The notes under the pieces were generated by a model. The model was not told the DNA's origin and did not search any database. It was given only the letters and a program-made list of their open reading frames with translations. 64,000 nt of DNA, from contig NZ_JAALGD010000019.1 in assembly GCF_011059135.1 (NCBI RefSeq), positions 1 to 64,000 of the forward strand, written 5' to 3'. The position numbers and the translations under genes were made by a program. This document shows, piece by piece, positions 49,485 to 60,450 of this stretch. Position 1 is the first letter of the stretch. Each line of letters opens with the position of its first letter. The DNA comes from Brevibacillus sp. SYP-B805 (GTDB lineage: Bacteria; Bacillota; Bacilli; Brevibacillales; Brevibacillaceae).

Positions 49485-50402
49485 ATGTTGGGTAAAGAAC
49501 GTCGTATCATCATGATCCTCTGCGCGGTGGTAACCGTTTGGGGCTTGAATGTCGTCATGGTGAAGTATCTGAGCTTTTTTCCGCCTGTTTTGCTTGCAGC
49601 GATCCGGATGACGATCGGGTCACTTTTCCTGCTGCCGATCATTCTCTGGAAACAGGGATTCGTGAGAGTGAGGCGGCAGGATCTGCTGCTGATCGCGGGA
49701 GTGGCGCTGTCCATGATTACGCTTCACCAAATCACGCTGGCGTGGGGATTGCAGTATACGTCGGCGGGGACCGGGTCGCTGATCCTGGGCTTAAACCCGT
49801 TGTCCACCGCGCTTTTGGCCATGATCTTTCTGGGGGAAGAAATGACACGCCGGAAAGTGCTGGGTGTGCTGATGGGCTTTGGCGGTGTGCTGATTGTGGT
49901 GACGAGCGGCAGCGGCGGTGTGGAGCTGAACGGCTGGGGAGATCTTATCATGTTTGTCTCCATGCTGATGTATGTCATCGGCGGCCTGCTGGTGCGCAAA
50001 TTGACAACACGAGGCGTCCCGGTGCTGATCGTCACGGGCTATTCACACGCATTGGCCGCCCTGCTGCTGTGGTTCATCTCCGTGATCATCTATCCGGCCA
50101 CTACCTTTGCGGCCATTGACACGCGGCCGTTTACCTGGCTGGTGATCGTCGCATCAGGCGGGGTGTCCACCGGACTCGGCTCGATTGGATGGAACTACGG
50201 AATCAGACAATTGGGGGCCAGCCGGACTGCTGTTTTTCTCAATGGCATGCCGCTTGCCAGCTTGATTTTTTCGGCCGTCCTGCTGGGGGAAGAGTTGAAA
50301 TGGGTCCATGCGCTTGCCTTTGCGCTGGTGGTGCTGGGGGTATTCCTGGGGGCCCAGGGAGCTGCAGCGAAACCACGCCGGCTGGAACAGCTTGAGGCGT
50401 AG
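49485..50402 (+). CDS. EamA/DMT-family transporter (drug/metabolite exporter type)
   Basis: The 305-residue inner-membrane protein has ten predicted helices in two homologous EamA repeats (about 8-145 and 155-290). The first has GLNVVMVKYLSF and a PLSTALLAMIFLGE segment, and the second has GMPLASLIFSAVLLGEEL. Family members export amino acids or other metabolites; the substrate is unknown. The gene is inserted between the str and S10 operons, just after the 49,379 palindrome. A TACAAT at 49438 could be its -10, but no good -35 was found. Confidence 0.88.
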   Translation: MLGKERRIIMILCAVVTVWGLNVVMVKYLSFFPPVLLAAIRMTIGSLFLLPIILWKQGFVRVRRQDLLLIAGVALSMITLHQITLAWGLQYTSAGTGSLILGLNPLSTALLAMIFLGEEMTRRKVLGVLMGFGGVLIVVTSGSGGVELNGWGDLIMFVSMLMYVIGGLLVRKLTTRGVPVLIVTGYSHALAALLLWFISVIIYPATTFAAIDTRPFTWLVIVASGGVSTGLGSIGWNYGIRQLGASRTAVFLNGMPLASLIFSAVLLGEELKWVHALAFALVVLGVFLGAQGAAAKPRRLEQLEA

Positions 50403-50449
50403 CAATGAGATGCTTCTATTATAATAAGGAAACATCAGGACAAAATGCG

Positions 50450-50476
50450 GGCGCTGTTCACGATGGGGACAGCGCC
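50450..50476. terminator. Hairpin between the converging EamA and haemoglobin genes
   Basis: GGCGCTGT pairs with ACAGCGCC over an 11-base loop. On the minus strand it follows the haemoglobin stop and is succeeded by CGCATTTTG. On the plus strand there is no T-run. Confidence 0.5.
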
Positions 50477-50869
50477 TCAGGATTGTTCAGCCGTATTCAC
50501 CATGTGATAGGCGGTTAGCGTCAGCCGCTCGAAAATCGCCTTGCGGACCTCTCCTTCGAGGCCGATGCTGTCCATGGCTTCGCTCATGCAGGAAAGCCAG
50601 GCCTGCGCCTTTTTGGGGGTGATGGGAAAGCGCATGTGGCGTGCCCGCAGCATGGGATGGCCGTATCGCTCGCTGTATAACCCGGGACCGCCGAGAAACT
50701 GGGTCAGGAACATATACTGCTTTTCCTTGGTTTCGGTCAGGTCATCCGGGAAGATCGGCGCGAGATCGGGGTGCGCCTTGACCAGATCGTAGAAAACGTC
50801 AATCAGGCGCCGCAGGGTTTCAGCCCCGCCGATCAGCTCGTATTGGGTTGCAAAAGGCTGCTGTGACAT
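50477..50869 (-). CDS. Truncated haemoglobin, group II (YjbI-like)
   Basis: The 130-residue 2-over-2 globin has the proximal histidine His78 in RARHMRFPI and Trp91 at the G8 position typical of group II. The tyrosine in VFYDLV is the likely B10 distal residue. These globins bind O2 or NO and may serve in detoxification or redox sensing; in Bacillus yjbI lies near yjbH. Here it is a leftward single gene between the str and S10 operons. Confidence 0.9.
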   Translation of the reverse strand: MSQQPFATQYELIGGAETLRRLIDVFYDLVKAHPDLAPIFPDDLTETKEKQYMFLTQFLGGPGLYSERYGHPMLRARHMRFPITPKKAQAWLSCMSEAMDSIGLEGEVRKAIFERLTLTAYHMVNTAEQS

Positions 50870-50902
50870 CGGATCAAAGCCCCTTTCCTTTCGTCTCCAT
50901 CT

Positions 50903-50932
50903 ACTGTATCAAAAAAAGGAGCCGCGCTCCAA
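50903..50932 (-). promoter_or_regulatory. Candidate promoter of the truncated haemoglobin gene
   Basis: On the minus strand TTGGAG and TACAGT are separated by 18 bases, 34 bases before the ATG. The match is moderate. The spacer contains part of the small palindrome GGAGC-CGC-GCTCC. Confidence 0.4.
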
Positions 50933-50995
50933 TCCCAAAGTGTGCAAACCCGTGTCAGCCCAAATATTCCAACGGTTTGGCGCACCAAAAAAAAC

Positions 50996-51024
50996 TTGCG
51001 CTGCCTATTCGATTTTAGTACAAT
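50996..51024 (+). promoter_or_regulatory. Sigma-A promoter of the S10-spc cluster
   Basis: TTGCGC and TACAAT are separated by 17 bases, giving a roughly 130-base leader before rpsJ. No other clear promoter was recognised down to rpsM. Confidence 0.75.
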
Positions 51025-51030
51025 AGTGAA

Positions 51031-51468
<438 letters not shown>

Positions 51469-51542
51469 GTAGCAAGTGTGACACACACGCAAGCGTTGTC
51501 TTAAAAACATAGCAACCCTGCGCATCGGTGGGGACTTGATAC

Positions 51543-51567
51543 AACAAACTGGTCATTTGTTTTTTTA
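51543..51567 (+). terminator. Weak terminator-like hairpin between rpsJ and rplC
   Basis: AACAAA pairs with TTTGTT over a 7-base loop and a T-run follows. The stem has only one G-C pair in six, so full termination is unlikely. Confidence 0.3.
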
Positions 51568-51593
51568 TGAATCATGTACAGGAGGTGGCACTA

Positions 51594-52223
51594 ATGACCA
51601 AAGGAATCTTAGGGAAGAAACTGGGCATGACCCAAGTTTTCGGTCCGAATGGAACAGCGATCGCTGTAACGGTTATCGAAGCGGGTCCTTGCGTTGTTTT
51701 GCAAAAGAAAGACCTGGAAAACGACGGGTATGAAGCGATCCAAGTCGGTTTCGAAGACAAGAAGGAACAGCGCGCCAACAAGCCGGAAAAAGGCCATGCA
51801 GCCAAGGCAAACACGGCACCTAAGCGCTTCATTCGCGAGATTCGCGGAGTTAACCTCGCCGATTACGAGGTTGGTCAAGAGTTGAAAGCAGACATTTTCG
51901 CCGCAGGAGATGTGGTGGACGTTGCAGGCGTAACCAAAGGGAAAGGCTTCCAAGGTGCGATCAAACGTCACAACCAATCCCGCGGGCCGATGGCGCACGG
52001 TTCCCGTTACCATCGTGGGCCGGGTTCTCTCGGTTCCATTGCAGCGAACCGCGTGTTCAAGGGTCAAACGCTTCCGGGTCAAATGGGTGGCGACAATGTG
52101 ACCATCCAAAACCTCGAGGTCGTGAAAGTGGATGCAGACCGCAACCTGATCCTAGTGAAAGGTTCCGTTCCTGGACCGAAAAATAGCTACGTCGTCGTAA
52201 AAACGGCTGTCAAGAACAAGTAA
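51594..52223 (+). CDS. rplC: 50S ribosomal protein L3
   Basis: The 209-residue L3 reaches toward the peptidyl-transferase centre. The extension is visible as [20 protein letters not shown] and [18 protein letters not shown] 51594 ([14 protein letters not shown]) follows AGGAGGTGG. Confidence 0.97.
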   Translation: MTKGILGKKLGMTQVFGPNGTAIAVTVIEAGPCVVLQKKDLENDGYEAIQVGFEDKKEQRANKPEKGHAAKANTAPKRFIREIRGVNLADYEVGQELKADIFAAGDVVDVAGVTKGKGFQGAIKRHNQSRGPMAHGSRYHRGPGSLGSIAANRVFKGQTLPGQMGGDNVTIQNLEVVKVDADRNLILVKGSVPGPKNSYVVVKTAVKNK

Positions 52224-52240
52224 AGAAAGGAGGAACTGAC

Positions 52241-52864
52241 ATGCCAAAAGTAGCTCTTTACAACCAATCTGGTGCGCAGGTTGGCGAAATCGAATTGGCA
52301 GACAGCGTATTTGGCATCGAGCCAAACAACGCGGTACTGTATGATGCGATTGTGATGCAACAAGCTTCCCGCCGCCAAGGTACCCATGATGTCAAGAACC
52401 GCTCCGAAGTTCGCGGTGGTGGCCGCAAGCCATGGCGTCAAAAAGGTACCGGCCGCGCTCGTCAAGGTTCTATCCGTGCGCCGCAATGGAAAGGCGGTGG
52501 CGTGGTATTCGGACCGACTCCGCGCAAATACGGTTACAAACTGAATCGTAAAGTTCGCCGTCTGGCTCTGAAATCCGCACTCTCTTCCAAGGTGCAAAAC
52601 AATGAACTGCTCGTACTGGATGCCCTGAATTTTGCGGCTCCCAAAACGAAGGAAATGGTTCAGGTGCTGAACAACCTGAAAGTAGATCGCAAAGTGCTGA
52701 TCGTCACCTCCGAGTATGATCAAAACGTAGCGCTCTCTTCCCGCAACATTCCGGGTGCCAAGTTCGTGGATGCTGCCGGCATTAACGTTCTAGATGTCGT
52801 TGCGCACGACAAGGTAATCGTAACCAAAGATGCGGTTGCCAAAGTAGAGGAGGTGCTCGCATAA
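52241..52864 (+). CDS. rplD: 50S ribosomal protein L4
   Basis: The 207-residue L4 lines the exit tunnel with its extended loop ([19 protein letters not shown]). It is the possible regulator of this operon. AAAGGAGG precedes the ATG. The stop shares one base with the rplW start. Confidence 0.96.
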   Translation: MPKVALYNQSGAQVGEIELADSVFGIEPNNAVLYDAIVMQQASRRQGTHDVKNRSEVRGGGRKPWRQKGTGRARQGSIRAPQWKGGGVVFGPTPRKYGYKLNRKVRRLALKSALSSKVQNNELLVLDALNFAAPKTKEMVQVLNNLKVDRKVLIVTSEYDQNVALSSRNIPGAKFVDAAGINVLDVVAHDKVIVTKDAVAKVEEVLA

Positions 52865-53154
52865 TGAAACACCTTCACGATGTCATCCGTCGTCCGGTTA
52901 TTACGGAGCGCACCACTGACATGATGGCTGACAAGAAGTACGTGTTCGAAGTGCCGCTCAAAGCCAATAAAACCGAAATCAAGCAAGCGGTTGAAAAGGT
53001 GTTTGGCGTGAAAGTGGAAGCGGTGAACACCATGCGTGTTCCGGCCAAACCGAAACGCTACGGCAAATACTCCGGATATACGTCCGAGTGGAAAAAAGCT
53101 ATCGTAAAACTGACAGCTGACAGCAAAGAGCTGGAATTCTACGAAGGCGTGTAA
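52864..53154 (+). CDS. rplW: 50S ribosomal protein L23
   Basis: The 96-residue protein at the tunnel exit docks trigger factor and SRP. It has the family segments [14 protein letters not shown] and [19 protein letters not shown]. It is coupled to rplD by a TAATG overlap. Confidence 0.96.
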   Translation: MKHLHDVIRRPVITERTTDMMADKKYVFEVPLKANKTEIKQAVEKVFGVKVEAVNTMRVPAKPKRYGKYSGYTSEWKKAIVKLTADSKELEFYEGV

Positions 53155-53187
53155 GCACGACGACTACCGTAAAGGAGGGTAATGCAA

Positions 53188-54018
53188 ATGGGTATCAAAA
53201 AGTTTAAACCGACTTCTCCTGGTCGTCGCCAAATGACGGTATCTACTTTCGAAGAGATTACCACCTCTACCCCAGAGAAATCTCTCCTGGCCCCTCTGAC
53301 CAAAAAGGCAGGCCGTAACAACCAAGGTAAGATTACCGTTCGTCATCAAGGTGGCGGTCATAAACGCAAATATCGTATCATCGACTTCAAACGGAACAAG
53401 GACGGCATCGCTGGCCGCGTTGCCACGATCGAATACGATCCGAACCGTTCCGCAAACATCGCGCTGATCAACTATGTGGATGGCGAAAAGCGTTACATCA
53501 TCGCTCCGCTCGGCCTGAAAGTGGGCGACACCATCGTTTCCGGTCCGGATGCCGATATCAAAGTAGGTAACGCACTGCCGCTGGAAAAGATTCCGGTAGG
53601 TACCACGATCCACAACATCGAGCTGAAGCCGGGCAAAGGTGGTCAGCTGGTTCGTGCCGCTGGTTCCTCCGCGCAGCTGCTGGGTCGTGACGGCGACTTC
53701 GTGATCGTTCGCCTCTCCTCCGGTGAGATCCGCCGCATTCACAACGAGTGCCGCGCAACCATCGGTCAAGTAGGTAACCTGGATCATGAGCTGATCAACA
53801 TCGGGAAAGCAGGCCGCTCCCGCTGGCTGGGCAAACGTCCGACCGTTCGCGGTAGCGTAATGAACCCGAACGATCACCCGCACGGTGGTGGTGAAGGTCG
53901 CGCGCCAATCGGACGCAAAGCGCCTGTTACTCCTTGGGGTAAACCGACTCTGGGTCTCAAAACCCGCAAAAAACGCAACAAATCCGATCAATACATCATC
54001 CGCCGTCGCAAGAAGTAA
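53188..54018 (+). CDS. rplB: 50S ribosomal protein L2
   Basis: The 276-residue L2 is essential for subunit joining and peptidyl transfer. It contains [22 protein letters not shown] and the C-terminal [19 protein letters not shown] with the conserved histidine. ATG 53188 is nine bases after GGAGG; ATG 53182 is too close to it. Confidence 0.97.
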   Translation: MGIKKFKPTSPGRRQMTVSTFEEITTSTPEKSLLAPLTKKAGRNNQGKITVRHQGGGHKRKYRIIDFKRNKDGIAGRVATIEYDPNRSANIALINYVDGEKRYIIAPLGLKVGDTIVSGPDADIKVGNALPLEKIPVGTTIHNIELKPGKGGQLVRAAGSSAQLLGRDGDFVIVRLSSGEIRRIHNECRATIGQVGNLDHELINIGKAGRSRWLGKRPTVRGSVMNPNDHPHGGGEGRAPIGRKAPVTPWGKPTLGLKTRKKRNKSDQYIIRRRKK

Positions 54019-54067
54019 GGCAGGATGAGAAAATAACCGAACGCCTTAGGCGAAGGGAGGTTCACAC

Positions 54068-54349
54068 ATGGGACGTAGTTTGAAAAAAGGACCTTTCGTG
54101 GACGACCACTTGATGAAAAAAGTGCTGGAGCTAAACGAGAAAAACGAGAAACGCGTGATCAAGACCTGGTCTCGTCGCTCTACGATCTTCCCTGATTTCG
54201 TTGGACACACGTTCGCGGTATATGATGGTCGCAAGCATGTACCGGTGTACGTGACGGAAGACATGGTGGGTCATAAGTTGGGTGAATTCGCGCCGACTCG
54301 TACCTTCAAAGGTCACGTCGACAACGATAAGAAATCCAAGAAGCGTTAA
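54068..54349 (+). CDS. rpsS: 30S ribosomal protein S19
   Basis: The 93-residue head protein has [15 protein letters not shown] and [30 protein letters not shown] precedes the ATG. Confidence 0.97.
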   Translation: MGRSLKKGPFVDDHLMKKVLELNEKNEKRVIKTWSRRSTIFPDFVGHTFAVYDGRKHVPVYVTEDMVGHKLGEFAPTRTFKGHVDNDKKSKKR

Positions 54350-54378
54350 TTTTCTCTTCATAGAGAGGAGGTACACAG

Positions 54379-54711
54379 ATGGAAGCTAAAGCAGTTGCTC
54401 GCTATATTCGCATCGCTCCTCGCAAAGTCCGCCTGGTGGTTGACTTGATCCGGGGCAAGCAGGTGGGTGAAGCGCTGGCGATCCTGAAACACACGCCGAA
54501 AGCCGCTTCTCCTGTTGTGGAAAAACTGTTGAAATCGGCTATTGCCAATGCGGAACACAACTACGAAATGGATCCGAACAACCTGGTGGTTGGAAAAGTG
54601 TTTGTGGACCAAGGTCCTACCTTGAAACGCTTCCGTCCGCGCGCTATGGGTCGTGCAAGCCGCATTCACAAGCGCACTAGCCATATCACAGTCGTTCTAA
54701 ACGAGAAATAA
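54379..54711 (+). CDS. rplV: 50S ribosomal protein L22
   Basis: The 110-residue tunnel protein has a beta-hairpin around [18 protein letters not shown], the region linked to macrolide resistance, which looks wild type. GAGGAGG precedes the ATG. Confidence 0.96.
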   Translation: MEAKAVARYIRIAPRKVRLVVDLIRGKQVGEALAILKHTPKAASPVVEKLLKSAIANAEHNYEMDPNNLVVGKVFVDQGPTLKRFRPRAMGRASRIHKRTSHITVVLNEK

Positions 54712-54724
54712 GGAGGGAAAACGT

Positions 54725-55387
54725 GTGGGTCAAAAGGTAAGCCCTGTAGGTCTTCGCATTGGCATCATCCGCGACTGGGAATCCAAATGGTACGCTGACA
54801 AGGATTTCGCCACGCTGCTCCATGAAGACCTGCGTATCCGCAAATATGTAAAAGAGCGTCTGAAAGATGCAGCCGTATCCACCATCGAAATCGAGCGTGC
54901 GGCTAACCGCGTAAACGTGACAATTCACACCGCCAAGCCAGGCATGGTGATCGGAAAAGGCGGTGCCGAAGTGGAAGTTCTGCGCAAAACCCTGTCCGAA
55001 ATGACCGGCAAACGCGTTCACATCAACATCAACGAAGTGAAAAAACCTGATCTGGATGCGACGCTGGTGGCAGAAAACATCGCTCGTCAGCTGGAAAACC
55101 GCATTTCGTTCCGCCGTGCGCAAAAACAAACGATCTCCCGCACCATGCGTGCAGGCGCGAAAGGGATCAAAACCCTGGTGAGCGGTCGTTTGGGCGGCGC
55201 TGACATCGCCCGTTCCGAAGGCTACAGCGAAGGTACGGTTCCGCTTCATACGCTGCGTGCTGATATCGACTACGGCACGGCTGAAGCGCACACAACCTAT
55301 GGCCGCATCGGCGTAAAAGTATGGATTTATCGTGGTGAAGTGCTTCCTACAAAGAAGAAAGAAGCCAATGAGGAAGGAGGCAAGTAA
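54725..55387 (+). CDS. rpsC: 30S ribosomal protein S3
   Basis: The 220-residue S3 has a KH domain ([18 protein letters not shown]) at the mRNA entry channel and the C-terminal domain with [15 protein letters not shown]. The start is GTG 54725 ([13 protein letters not shown]), after AAGGAGG. Confidence 0.96.
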   Translation: MGQKVSPVGLRIGIIRDWESKWYADKDFATLLHEDLRIRKYVKERLKDAAVSTIEIERAANRVNVTIHTAKPGMVIGKGGAEVEVLRKTLSEMTGKRVHININEVKKPDLDATLVAENIARQLENRISFRRAQKQTISRTMRAGAKGIKTLVSGRLGGADIARSEGYSEGTVPLHTLRADIDYGTAEAHTTYGRIGVKVWIYRGEVLPTKKKEANEEGGK

Positions 55388-55389
55388 AC

Positions 55390-55824
55390 ATGTTAATGCC
55401 GAAACGCGTGAAACACCGCAAACAACAGCGCGGCAGAATGAAAGGTAACGCAAAAGGCGGTACGACTGTAGCATTCGGTGAATACGGTCTGCAAGCACTC
55501 GAACCGGCCTGGGTTACCAACCGTCAAATCGAAGCAGCGCGTATTGCGATGACTCGTTATATCCGCCGTGGCGGTAAAGTATGGATCAAAATTTTCCCGG
55601 ACAAACCGGTTACCCAAAAGCCGTTGGAAGTGCGGATGGGTTCCGGTAAAGGTTCTCCTGAACACTGGGTCGCTGTCGTAAAACCGGGTAAGATCATGTT
55701 CGAACTTGCCGGTGTTCCTGAAGAAGTAGCACGCGAAGCGATGCGCTTGGCCATGCACAAACTGCCGATCAAGTGCAAGTTCGTGAAGCGTGAAGAAGTG
55801 GGTGGTGACGCACATGAAGGCTAA
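55390..55824 (+). CDS. rplP: 50S ribosomal protein L16
   Basis: The 144-residue protein near the A-site tRNA begins [19 protein letters not shown] and contains [17 protein letters not shown]. Its end overlaps the rpmC start by 11 bases. Confidence 0.97.
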   Translation: MLMPKRVKHRKQQRGRMKGNAKGGTTVAFGEYGLQALEPAWVTNRQIEAARIAMTRYIRRGGKVWIKIFPDKPVTQKPLEVRMGSGKGSPEHWVAVVKPGKIMFELAGVPEEVAREAMRLAMHKLPIKCKFVKREEVGGDAHEG

Positions 55825-56011
55825 TGAGTACCGTAATTTGACCACTGCCGAAATCGAGCAAAACATCGCCTCTTTGAAAGAAGAGCTGTTCAACCTTCGT
55901 TTCCAATTGGCTACCGGTCAGCTGGAAAACACCGCTCGTATCAAGCAGGTGCGTAAGGATATCGCTCGTGCGAAAACCATCCTGCGCCAAAGAGAATTGG
56001 GAATCGGCTAA
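55814..56011 (+). CDS. rpmC: 50S ribosomal protein L29
   Basis: The 65-residue two-helix protein at the tunnel exit has [22 protein letters not shown] 55814 ([10 protein letters not shown]) lies inside the end of rplP and follows GGTGGTG. The frame is open to 55790, but that part is not conserved. Confidence 0.95.
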   Translation: MKANEYRNLTTAEIEQNIASLKEELFNLRFQLATGQLENTARIKQVRKDIARAKTILRQRELGIG

Positions 56012-56032
56012 TAAAGGAAGGAGGTTCGAACG

Positions 56033-56299
56033 ATGACTGCTCAACGCAATAACCGTAGAACCATGGTAGGTCGCGTCGTATCCGACAAAATGGATAAAAC
56101 CATCGTGGTACTGGTGGAGACCTACAAAAAGCACCCGTTGTACGGCAAGCGCGTGAAATACTCCAAGAAGTTCAAGGCGCATGACGAGAACAATACAGCC
56201 AAAACCGGCGATGTCGTAGAGATCATGGAAACCCGTCCGCTCTCCAAAGACAAGCGTTTCCGTCTGGTACGCATCGTGGAAGAAGCTGTTATTTTATAA
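56033..56299 (+). CDS. rpsQ: 30S ribosomal protein S17
   Basis: The 88-residue OB-fold protein has [16 protein letters not shown] and [27 protein letters not shown] precedes the ATG. Confidence 0.97.
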   Translation: MTAQRNNRRTMVGRVVSDKMDKTIVVLVETYKKHPLYGKRVKYSKKFKAHDENNTAKTGDVVEIMETRPLSKDKRFRLVRIVEEAVIL

Positions 56300-56340
56300 G
56301 CTAGATTTCGGGGAAACAACACCGAAAGGAGGAACTTCAA

Positions 56341-56709
56341 ATGATCCAAGCTCAGACGAGACTGGCCGTTGCAGACAACTCCGGCGCGAAAGAGCTGATG
56401 TGCATCAAAGTTCTGGGTGGTTCCGGCCGCAAGACGGCAAACATCGGCGATGTTATCGTATGCTCCGTAAAATCCGCTACACCCGGCGGCGTTGTCAAGA
56501 AAGGGCAAGTAGTAAAGGCGGTTGTCGTTCGCTCGGTACGCGGTGTGCGCCGTAACGACGGTTCCTACATCCGCTTTGATGAGAACGCAGCGGTTATCAT
56601 CCGTGAAGACAAGTCCCCGCGTGGTACGCGTATCTTCGGACCGGTAGCGCGTGAACTTCGTGACAAAGATTTCATGAAGATTATCTCCCTCGCTCCAGAG
56701 GTTCTCTAA
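56341..56709 (+). CDS. rplN: 50S ribosomal protein L14
   Basis: The 122-residue intersubunit-bridge protein has [19 protein letters not shown] and [28 protein letters not shown] precedes the ATG. Confidence 0.97.
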   Translation: MIQAQTRLAVADNSGAKELMCIKVLGGSGRKTANIGDVIVCSVKSATPGGVVKKGQVVKAVVVRSVRGVRRNDGSYIRFDENAAVIIREDKSPRGTRIFGPVARELRDKDFMKIISLAPEVL

Positions 56710-56763
56710 TTCGGAACGGAAATTCGTGCAAGGCAGTTTGTTCGATAGGAGGTGCACCAAGCG

Positions 56764-57078
56764 ATGCACGTAAAAAAAGGCGATACGGTTATCGTGATTG
56801 CAGGGAAGGACAAAGGGAAAAAAGGACGCGTTCTGGCTGCTTATCCCAAAAAGGAACGAGTGCTGGTTGAAGGCATCAACCTGGTGAAAAAGCACACCCG
56901 TCCTTCGCAATCCAATCCGCAAGGCGGTATTGTGACTCAAGAGGCTCCGATTCACGTATCCAACGTTTCGTTGATCGATCCGAAAACCGGAAAACCGACC
57001 CGCATTGGGTATAAGGTACTGGAAAACGGCAAAAAAGTTCGGGTAGCGAAAAAATCTGGCGAAGTAATCGACAAGTAG
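56764..57078 (+). CDS. rplX: 50S ribosomal protein L24
   Basis: The 104-residue KOW-domain protein starts assembly of the large subunit. It has [20 protein letters not shown] and [17 protein letters not shown] 56764 follows AGGAGGTG; a GTG at 56752 is part of that site. Confidence 0.96.
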   Translation: MHVKKGDTVIVIAGKDKGKKGRVLAAYPKKERVLVEGINLVKKHTRPSQSNPQGGIVTQEAPIHVSNVSLIDPKTGKPTRIGYKVLENGKKVRVAKKSGEVIDK

Positions 57079-57104
57079 TCAGGTCGGAAAGGAGGTTGTC
57101 CTAG

Positions 57105-57647
57105 ATGGCAGCAAGATTGAAAGAAAAATACCAAAAAGAGATCGTTCCTAGCCTGATGAGCAAGTTTGGATACAGCTCCATCATGCAGGTTCCGAAAGTA
57201 GAAAAAGTAATCATCAACATGGGTGTTGGGGAAGCAGTAGCAAATGCGAAAGCTCTTGATTCCGCGCTGGAGGATTTGCAAACCATCGCAGGTCAAAAAC
57301 CGGTGGTAACCCGTGCGAAGAAATCCATCGCAGGATTCAAGGTGCGTGAGGGCATGCCGATCGGCGCGAAAGTGACCCTGCGCGGCGAGCGCATGTACCA
57401 CTTCCTCGACAAGCTGATGAACGTATCGCTTCCGCGCGTTCGTGACTTCCGCGGCGTTTCTTCCAAAGCGTTCGACGGTCGTGGAAACTACACGCTGGGT
57501 CTCAAGGAACAGCTGATCTTCCCTGAGATCGAGTACGATAAAATCGACAAGATTCGCGGTATGGACATCGTGATCGTCACTTCCGCGAAAACGGACGAAG
57601 AAGCTCGTGAACTGCTGACTCAAATGGGTATGCCATTCCGGAAATAA
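57105..57647 (+). CDS. rplE: 50S ribosomal protein L5
   Basis: The 180-residue 5S-rRNA-binding protein has [19 protein letters not shown] and [25 protein letters not shown] precedes the ATG. Its target, 5S rRNA, is absent from the rrn end seen at the left of this window. Confidence 0.97.
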   Translation: MAARLKEKYQKEIVPSLMSKFGYSSIMQVPKVEKVIINMGVGEAVANAKALDSALEDLQTIAGQKPVVTRAKKSIAGFKVREGMPIGAKVTLRGERMYHFLDKLMNVSLPRVRDFRGVSSKAFDGRGNYTLGLKEQLIFPEIEYDKIDKIRGMDIVIVTSAKTDEEARELLTQMGMPFRK

Positions 57648-57670
57648 CCCTATCGTAAGGAGGGAAAAAC

Positions 57671-57856
57671 GTGGCAAAAAAATCAATGATCGTCAAGCAA
57701 CAGCGGAAACCGAAGTTTGCCGTTCGCGCTTACACCCGTTGCGAACGCTGCGGACGTCCGCACGCGGTGTTGCGGAAATTCAAACTGTGCCGGATTTGTT
57801 TCCGTGAGCTGGCTTATAAAGGTCAAATTCCAGGCGTGAAAAAAGCAAGCTGGTAA
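57671..57856 (+). CDS. rpsZ: 30S ribosomal protein S14, zinc-binding type Z
   Basis: The 61-residue short S14 has CxxC pairs in [10 protein letters not shown] and KLCRICFRE, the zinc-containing (C+) form. It starts with GTG and AAGGAGGG precedes it. Confidence 0.96.
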   Translation: MAKKSMIVKQQRKPKFAVRAYTRCERCGRPHAVLRKFKLCRICFRELAYKGQIPGVKKASW

Positions 57857-57881
57857 TTTAGACGGGAAGGAGGTTTTTCTC

Positions 57882-58280
57882 ATGGTTATGACTGATCCAA
57901 TCGCAGATATGCTTACTCGCATTCGCAACGCGAACATGGTTCGCCACGAGAAAGTGGAGATTCCTGCATCCACGATCAAGAAGGAAATCGCACGCATCCT
58001 GAAAGAAGAAGGCTTCATCCGCGATGCGGAATTTATCGAAGACAACAAGCAAGGGATCATCCGCCTGTTCTTGAAATATGGTCAGAACAATGAGCGTGTC
58101 ATCACCGGGCTGAAACGCATCAGCAAACCGGGGCTGCGCGTTTATGCGAAAAATAATGAAATCCCCCGTGTGTTGGGTGGTCTCGGAATCGCGATCATCT
58201 CCACTTCGGCAGGTGTTATGACTGACAAGCAGGCTCGTCAAGCCCGTGTCGGCGGCGAGGTAATCGCGTACGTCTGGTAA
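57882..58280 (+). CDS. rpsH: 30S ribosomal protein S8
   Basis: The 132-residue protein binds helix 21 of 16S rRNA and has [17 protein letters not shown] and the C-terminal [23 protein letters not shown] 57882 is ten bases after AAGGAGG; ATG 57888 is an alternative. Confidence 0.96.
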   Translation: MVMTDPIADMLTRIRNANMVRHEKVEIPASTIKKEIARILKEEGFIRDAEFIEDNKQGIIRLFLKYGQNNERVITGLKRISKPGLRVYAKNNEIPRVLGGLGIAIISTSAGVMTDKQARQARVGGEVIAYVW

Positions 58281-58309
58281 TTATTGATTCAGCCTAGGAG
58301 GTGCAAGAT

Positions 58310-58846
58310 ATGTCACGTGTCGGTAGAAAACCGATAGCGCTCCCTGCAGGCGTTACCGTTACGAAGAACGGTACGGAACTGACGGTAAAAGGCCCTAAGG
58401 GAACTCTTGTCCGTAACTTTCATCCGGACATTACCATCAACATCAATGACAATGAAATCCTGGTAGAACGTCCGAGCGATAACAAGCTTCATCGTGCCCT
58501 GCACGGTACGACCCGTGCGGTGCTGGCAAACATGGTAACGGGTGTATCCGAAGGTTTCTCCCGTACGCTGGAACTGGTGGGTGTCGGTTACCGTGCTGCG
58601 AAAGCCGGCAAAGGCGTAACGCTGTCCCTTGGTTTCTCCCATCCGGTGGAAATCACGCCGGAAGAGGGCATTGAAATCGAAGTTCCGAACCAAACCACGC
58701 TGGTGATCAAGGGGATCGACAAGGAGCGCGTTGGTCAAGTGGCTGCCGAGATCCGCTCGATCCGCAAACCTGAGCCGTACAAAGGCAAAGGGATCAAGTA
58801 CAGCGATGAAGTGGTTCGCCGCAAGGAAGGCAAAAAAGGTAAGTAA
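58310..58846 (+). CDS. rplF: 50S ribosomal protein L6
   Basis: The 178-residue protein near the sarcin-ricin loop has [15 protein letters not shown] and [20 protein letters not shown] with [13 protein letters not shown] 58310 follows TAGGAGGTG. Confidence 0.97.
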   Translation: MSRVGRKPIALPAGVTVTKNGTELTVKGPKGTLVRNFHPDITININDNEILVERPSDNKLHRALHGTTRAVLANMVTGVSEGFSRTLELVGVGYRAAKAGKGVTLSLGFSHPVEITPEEGIEIEVPNQTTLVIKGIDKERVGQVAAEIRSIRKPEPYKGKGIKYSDEVVRRKEGKKGK

Positions 58847-58879
58847 GCTTCGTAGTTTCATGAGAAGGGAGGCCGCGTA

Positions 58880-59242
58880 ATGTTTACAAAAGGCGATAAA
58901 AATAAAGCACGGAAAAAACGTCATCTGCGCATCCGCAAACGTTTGGTCGGTTCTGCGGCTCGTCCGCGCCTGAACGTGTTCCGTTCTTCCAAGCACATCT
59001 ATGCACAACTGATCGATGATGCTGCGGGCGTAACCCTCGCATCCGCATCCTCGCTGGACAAAGAGCTGGGTCTCAGCTACGGCGGAAACGTGGAAGCCGC
59101 TACAGCAGTGGGTGCCCTGATTGCGAAAAGAGCCCAGGAAAAAGGGATTACCGAAGTTATCTTTGACCGTGGCGGTTATCTGTATCACGGACGTGTGAAA
59201 GCACTTGCCGATGCAGCGCGTGAAGCAGGTCTGCAATTCTAG
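58880..59242 (+). CDS. rplR: 50S ribosomal protein L18
   Basis: The 120-residue 5S-rRNA-binding protein has [22 protein letters not shown] and [32 protein letters not shown] precedes the ATG. Confidence 0.97.
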   Translation: MFTKGDKNKARKKRHLRIRKRLVGSAARPRLNVFRSSKHIYAQLIDDAAGVTLASASSLDKELGLSYGGNVEAATAVGALIAKRAQEKGITEVIFDRGGYLYHGRVKALADAAREAGLQF

Positions 59243-59273
59243 GAACGAGATTCGAACACAAGGAGGGTAAGGA

Positions 59274-59771
59274 ATGCGTATCGACCCTAGCAAATTGGAG
59301 CTAGAAGAAAAAGTTGTCGCGATTAACCGGGTTGCAAAAACGGTTAAAGGTGGTCGCCGCATGAGCTTCAGCGCGCTTGTTGTGGTTGGTGACCGCAACG
59401 GACATGTAGGCGCTGGTATGGGGAAAGCTCAGGAAGTGCCGGATGCCATCCGTAAAGCGATTGATGATGCAAAGAAAAAACTGATCAAGGTTCCTCTCAA
59501 AGGAACGACCATCCCGCATGAAGTGCTGTGCCAATTCGGTTCCGGCCGCGTATTGATCAAACCGGCTTCCGAAGGTACGGGCGTTATCGCCGGCGGTCCG
59601 GTTCGTGCGGTGCTTGAATTGGCCGGTGTGGGCGACGTTCTTTCCAAGTCGCTTGGCTCCAACAACCCGATCAATATGGTCAACGCTACGCTGGAAGGCC
59701 TCAGCCGCCTGAAAACAGCGGAAGAAGTCGCGAAGCTCCGCGGTAAGACAGTTGACGAATTGTTAGGATAA
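59274..59771 (+). CDS. rpsE: 30S ribosomal protein S5
   Basis: The 165-residue fidelity protein has [20 protein letters not shown] (spectinomycin loop region, wild type in appearance) and [27 protein letters not shown] precedes the ATG. Confidence 0.97.
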   Translation: MRIDPSKLELEEKVVAINRVAKTVKGGRRMSFSALVVVGDRNGHVGAGMGKAQEVPDAIRKAIDDAKKKLIKVPLKGTTIPHEVLCQFGSGRVLIKPASEGTGVIAGGPVRAVLELAGVGDVLSKSLGSNNPINMVNATLEGLSRLKTAEEVAKLRGKTVDELLG

Positions 59772-59788
59772 GAAGGAGGGAACGGGAC

Positions 59789-59977
59789 ATGGCGAAATCT
59801 TTGCAAATCACCCTCAAACGTAGCCTGATCGGTCGCAAGCAAGACCAGCAGGATACGGTGAAAGCCCTTGGCCTTCGCAAAATCCACCAAACTGTGGTGA
59901 AACCGGATAATCCGGCCATCCGCGGAATGATCTTTAAAGTAAAACACCTTGTTGAGGTAAACGAGGTAGACGCATAA
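59789..59977 (+). CDS. rpmD: 50S ribosomal protein L30
   Basis: The 62-residue protein has [27 protein letters not shown] in part and [24 protein letters not shown] precedes the ATG. Confidence 0.95.
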   Translation: MAKSLQITLKRSLIGRKQDQQDTVKALGLRKIHQTVVKPDNPAIRGMIFKVKHLVEVNEVDA

Positions 59978-60009
59978 ACATCAATCTTGCCAGTTAGGAG
60001 GTGCAACGT

Positions 60010-60450
60010 ATGAAATTGCATGAACTGAAACCTGCAGAAGGATCCCGTCACGTGCGCAAACGCGTTGGCCGCGGTATCGGCAGCGGGCTCGGCAAAACAT
60101 CGGGGAAAGGTCATAAAGGTCAAAATGCCCGTTCCGGCGGCGGTGTACGCCCTGGATTCGAGGGTGGTCAAAACCCGCTGTATCGTCGTCTGCCGAAGCG
60201 CGGTTTTACCAACATCAACCGCAAAGAGTACGCGGTGGTGAGCCTGGATGCGTTGAACCGCTTTGCAGAAGGCACGGTCGTTACTCCGGAACTGCTGAAG
60301 GAATCCGGCGTAATCAGCGCGCTCCGCGATGGCGTGAAAGTGCTGGCGAACGGTGAATTGAACGTGAAGCTGACCGTAAAAGCGCACAAATTCTCCCAAG
60401 CTGCAGCAGAAAAGATCGCTCAAGTCGGTGGCACTGCTGAGGTGATCTAA
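60010..60450 (+). CDS. rplO: 50S ribosomal protein L15
   Basis: The 146-residue protein has an arginine/glycine-rich N-terminal extension ([19 protein letters not shown]) and the C-terminal domain with [18 protein letters not shown] 60010 ([13 protein letters not shown]) follows TAGGAGGTG. Its stop overlaps the secY start. Confidence 0.96.
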   Translation: MKLHELKPAEGSRHVRKRVGRGIGSGLGKTSGKGHKGQNARSGGGVRPGFEGGQNPLYRRLPKRGFTNINRKEYAVVSLDALNRFAEGTVVTPELLKESGVISALRDGVKVLANGELNVKLTVKAHKFSQAAAEKIAQVGGTAEVI

